Program-made: the position numbers and the translations under genes
In this document: one piece after another, positions 7,402-8,770 of the stretch
Position numbering within the stretch: position 1 is the first letter of the stretch
Layout of the letters: every line of letters begins with the position of its first letter
Assembly (NCBI GenBank): GCA_025449435.1
Contig: JANWJO010000103.1
Coordinates: forward strand, 1-8,770
Reading direction: 5' to 3'
Source: Chloroflexota bacterium
Lineage (GTDB): Bacteria > Chloroflexota > UBA4733
DNA: 8,770 nt
Notes under the pieces: generated by a model
Databases searched by the model: none
Seen by the model: the letters and a program-made list of their open reading frames with translations, nothing else
What the model was told of the DNA's origin: nothing

Positions 7402-8769
7402 GTGCTCAAGCCGGCCGTGGTAGTCACAAACCCGTTGACTCGAGCAGGCCAGGTGGCGCTCATCGCGACGGCACTGTTGTCGACGATGTGGTGGCAGCTT
7501 CGCTTGTTTCCGGCGCAACTGGCTGGCGAGGAGCCCGGCGTGATAGCCGTGCCGGTGGCGGCCATTGGGCTGGTGGTGGCTGCCGTACTCGGCAGCGTGT
7601 ACGTGCTGCGCTCCCGCTGGCAACCTTCACCTCCTTATGGGCTGCTGGCTGCAGGGGGGCTCACGCTGGTCGCGGCGGTTGCTGGTGTGCCGCAGGCCAC
7701 TAACCCAGCCCTGGCGGCACTGGGCGCACTGCAGGTGGTGTTGCTTCTGGCTGTGTTCTGCTCACTCGGTGCGGGGTTGCTACCACCAGCTTGGCTCGCT
7801 GGGGCCTTCATTGCTGGTCTGGCTGTGCAGGTGCCGCTGATCGTCGCGCAGACAGCGAATCAGGTCACTTGGACATCGGCTTTGTTGCTGTCATGGGCCA
7901 GCGATTATACGCCAGACTCCACTGGCGCCAGCGTGCTGTTGCGCGCTGACGGCACGCGCTGGCTGCGCCCGCTGGGTGTGTTCTTTCACCCCAATATCCT
8001 GGGCGGCTACTTGGCTGTCGCACTTGTGCTGCTCGTGGCGGCCTGGCTTGGGCAGGTGGACTGGCGACGCGGCTGGTGGCGGACGTTTGTTGGTGGTGCC
8101 GTGCTCGGCTTGTTTGCTGCCTGCCTGCTCCTAAGCGCATCGCGTGCGGCGTGGTTGGGCGCAGCCTTTGGTGGAAGCATCGTCGCGGTTGGATCCGCAC
8201 GCATGGGAACTTCCATCGGCCGGAACACATTCACTTCACCGCGCTGGATCGTGACGGCAGCCGCTGCGCTATGCGTTGTGGTGGCCCTTCTAGCGTGGCT
8301 GCAGCCACCGCTCTTGGGGCGGCTAGCGCCAACTGGTGACCGGCTGGAAACACAATCGGTAGCGGCGCGGCTGTTTTATGATGAACTCGGGGTGCAGGCG
8401 CTAGCCCTGCGACCGCTGACCGGTGTAGGCATGGGCAACAGCATCCCGGCGGAAACGGTGCTGTTCAACAACGCCTATGTGCCCGAGCAAGTGCCCAACG
8501 TGCCTCTGTTGATGGCCGTTGAACTGGGGCCCTTGGGTGTCGTGGCGTGGTTGAGCGCTGCCACCACCATCGCAGTGGAAACGTACCGGCGGCCAGCGGT
8601 ATGGACGGTAGCCTTTGCCGCTGCCCTCACCACCAGCGCCGTGACCGGCATGTTTGATCACTACTTCTGGAGCTTCGCCCCTGGTCGCATCACCATCGTG
8701 CTGCTCGCTGGCGGTTGGGCGGCTGCCTGGCGGGATGCCGGCGAGAAACAGCAAGACGCGCCCGCGTGA
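7402..8769 (+). CDS. O-antigen ligase/polymerase-like (Wzy_C) membrane protein
   Basis: Polytopic inner-membrane protein of 455 residues from GTG 7402, with about eleven hydrophobic segments. The O-antigen ligase domain is recognisable from RPLGVFFHPNILGGYLA (189-205), followed by LLLSASRAAWLG (242-253, the S-x-SRxAWLG motif). A periplasmic loop (about 300-345) leads to LTGVGMGNS (339-347), then VPNVPLLMAVELGPLGVVAWL (364-384), equivalent to the HNxxL...ELGxxG motif with Val365-Pro-Asn in place of His-Asn. The end is MFDHYFWSFAPGR (417-429). Family members ligate or polymerise undecaprenyl-linked glycans on the outer side of the membrane. Without lipid A genes in view, ligase and polymerase roles cannot be separated, and a role in protein glycosylation is also possible. 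It follows the cupin closely and is probably co-transcribed with it. The gene is complete; its TGA ends one base before the window edge. Confidence 0.83.
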   Translation: MLKPAVVVTNPLTRAGQVALIATALLSTMWWQLRLFPAQLAGEEPGVIAVPVAAIGLVVAAVLGSVYVLRSRWQPSPPYGLLAAGGLTLVAAVAGVPQATNPALAALGALQVVLLLAVFCSLGAGLLPPAWLAGAFIAGLAVQVPLIVAQTANQVTWTSALLLSWASDYTPDSTGASVLLRADGTRWLRPLGVFFHPNILGGYLAVALVLLVAAWLGQVDWRRGWWRTFVGGAVLGLFAACLLLSASRAAWLGAAFGGSIVAVGSARMGTSIGRNTFTSPRWIVTAAAALCVVVALLAWLQPPLLGRLAPTGDRLETQSVAARLFYDELGVQALALRPLTGVGMGNSIPAETVLFNNAYVPEQVPNVPLLMAVELGPLGVVAWLSAATTIAVETYRRPAVWTVAFAAALTTSAVTGMFDHYFWSFAPGRITIVLLAGGWAAAWRDAGEKQQDAPA

Positions 8770-8770
8770 C

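Overview
The window is GC-rich, gene-dense bacterial DNA with GTG/TTG starts and strong AGGAGG-type ribosome binding sites. The very large double-FtsX permease, the GT87 mannosyltransferase-like protein and the O-antigen-ligase-like protein remind me of Chloroflexota genomes. That placement is an inference from remembered family style and is only moderately secure. TGA ends four of the six genes whose stop lies in the window, so the ordinary bacterial code is in use.

Layout: (1) Bases 1-272, minus strand, hold the N-terminal part of a uridine-kinase-like P-loop kinase that runs off the left edge. (2) From about 405 to 5112, plus strand, lies a tight three-gene operon: an SGNH/GDSL-hydrolase lipoprotein, a LolD/MacB-type ABC ATPase and an 1100-residue FtsX-type permease. 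Each junction overlaps by 4 bp (GTGA, ATGA), so the three are probably translationally coupled and work on lipid or lipoprotein substrates at the cell surface. (3) 5254-6429, plus strand, is a polytopic GT87-family glycosyltransferase with its own leader. (4) 6406-6666, minus strand, is a small glutaredoxin-like gene whose first active-site cysteine codon is an in-frame TGA. (5) 6667-6922 is a divergent intergenic region with several inverted repeats. (6) 6923-7357 is a His-rich cupin. (7) 7402-8769 is a Wzy/WaaL-type O-antigen ligase-like membrane protein that ends one base before the right edge.

The most notable item is the glutaredoxin gene. An ideal Shine-Dalgarno sequence and ATG at 6666 open a frame that reads through one TGA exactly where the catalytic Cys of a CxxC motif belongs, giving Sec-Leu-Phe-Cys. 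It then continues with a well-conserved thioredoxin-fold domain, including the TTPV cis-proline loop. Seventeen bases after the TGA a GAAAG/CTTTC stem-loop with a G-containing loop fits the bacterial SECIS pattern. The gene is best read as a selenocysteine-containing glutaredoxin. A conventional gene caller would truncate it to 68 codons and lose the active site. The main alternative is a single TGC-to-TGA nonsense mutation or sequencing error.

Functionally, the window combines envelope biogenesis (lipoprotein hydrolase, MacB/Lol-like export, polyprenyl-phosphate-sugar GT87, polysaccharide ligase/polymerase) with a small redox and cupin island between the two glycan genes.
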